Source: Malikia spinosa (GTDB taxonomy: Bacteria; Pseudomonadota; Gammaproteobacteria; Burkholderiales; Burkholderiaceae_C). From it: a stretch of 36,698 nt of DNA. Positions 36,509 to 36,698 of the stretch are shown piece after piece (the first letter of the stretch is position 1; every line of letters starts with the position of its first letter). The notes beneath the pieces were generated by a model that had not been told where the DNA came from, did no database searches, and saw only the letters and a program-made list of their open reading frames with translations. The stretch covers positions 1-36,698 of the forward strand of contig NZ_PVLR01000020.1 of assembly GCF_002980625.1 (NCBI RefSeq), in the 5' to 3' direction. The translations under genes and the position numbers were made by a program.

Positions 36509-36546
36509 CTTACCGTGCTTTGAATTCCAAATTTTAAGGCGACCCC
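36509..36546 (-). repeat. Right Tn3-type terminal inverted repeat (38 bp)
   Basis: On the minus strand begins GGGGTCGCCTTAAAATTT and ends AAAGCACGGTAAG. The similarity to the left end continues a few bases inwards (CCGG.TT). Confidence 0.78.
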
Positions 36547-36677
36547 TTCACCGTTTACATGCCTTGTCGGGCTGCGCGGCGTATCCAGCCGGTCTGTAAT
36601 GCGTAGATGGGCGGTATCGTCAGGCCCGTCCCTTCCGGGCTGACATCCACTCGCCCTTTTTCCTCGTCGTTCACGCA

Positions 36678-36698
36678 GGGGTCGCTTCAGGAAACTAC
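36678..36698 (+). repeat. Possible start of another Tn3-type end, cut by the window
   Basis: GGGGTCGCTTCAGGAAAC resembles the outer half of Tn3-family inverted repeats, with the same first seven bases as both ends of the element. Only 21 bp are available. Confidence 0.3.

Larger units (their letters stand above)
30555..36546. mobile_element. Tn3-type transposon-like element without transposase (5,992 bp)
   Basis: Bounded by two 38-bp inverted repeats, each starting GGGGTCG and ending TAAG, the standard length and form of Tn3-family ends. No transposase (~1,000 residues) or resolvase gene is inside, so it would need a transposase supplied in trans. The flanking 5-bp sequences (ATCCA left, TTCAC right) do not match, so a simple target duplication is not preserved. 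Cargo: three overlapping genes (ATPase, coiled-coil protein, DUF457 protein), two small genes, and two hydrolases. Several AT-rich patches inside (32890-32955, 35160-35370) contrast with the host composition. Confidence 0.7.

Noticed and set aside
36235-36537. 100-codon frame running into the right inverted repeat
   Set aside because: Its end is made of repeat sequence and nothing resembles a known protein.

Overview
The window looks like a chromosomal accessory region of a GC-rich betaproteobacterium, most likely Burkholderiales. The reasons are the strong C/G bias at third codon positions, the remnant of a Bug/TctC-type solute-binding protein gene, the mix of LysR and TetR regulators with aldo/keto reductases and quinone-reductase-like genes, and GC-rich hairpin repeats of a kind common in that order. 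The genus assignment is open. No tRNA, rRNA or CRISPR array is visible.

Block 1 (1-15600, all on +) is the most unusual part. It starts inside a very large filamentous-haemagglutinin-like surface protein and continues with a DUF1566 lipoprotein, a TolC-family outer-membrane protein, a membrane protein joining a PqqD-like N-terminus, an M50 metalloprotease core (HELGH) and a HlyD-like arm, a shortened SecA-like ATPase, a small periplasmic adaptor, and a second adaptor with a cytosolic GAF-like region. An OmpR-type response regulator, a 7TM-DISM sensor kinase and an unrecognised protein follow. Tight spacing and start/stop overlaps argue for one operon. I infer a dedicated export machine for the giant adhesin: TolC channel, three adaptor-type parts, a membrane protease-like core and a SecA-type motor.

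Block 2 (15600-24300) is ordinary accessory gene content. It holds an antisense 53-residue membrane protein too short for usual gene calling, a TetR regulator, endonuclease III and a photolyase (a DNA repair pair), a DUF2461 protein, and a LysR regulator divergent from a cupin-CMD protein and two aldo/keto reductases. A decayed IS5-type transposase fragment sits right at the end of the last reductase.

Block 3 (24400-30554) contains an MDR oxidoreductase and an SDR, divergent from a TetR regulator across an intergenic region with a G-quadruplex-type GGGTT repeat. It is followed by a Bug-family gene fragment and an RND efflux pump gene that lacks its first ~90 codons.

Block 4 (30555-36546) is bounded by two 38-bp inverted repeats of Tn3-family type (32/38 identical). 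The left repeat truncates the RND gene exactly. The element carries no transposase or resolvase. Its cargo is a P-loop ATPase with a C-terminal membrane segment, a periplasmic coiled-coil protein resembling half a TolC protomer, a YdjM/DUF457 membrane protein, a small gene broken by an amber codon, a small acidic protein, an SGNH hydrolase, and a membrane-anchored alpha/beta hydrolase with an SRPBCC-like N-terminus. A possible third Tn3-type end begins at 36678 and runs out of the window.
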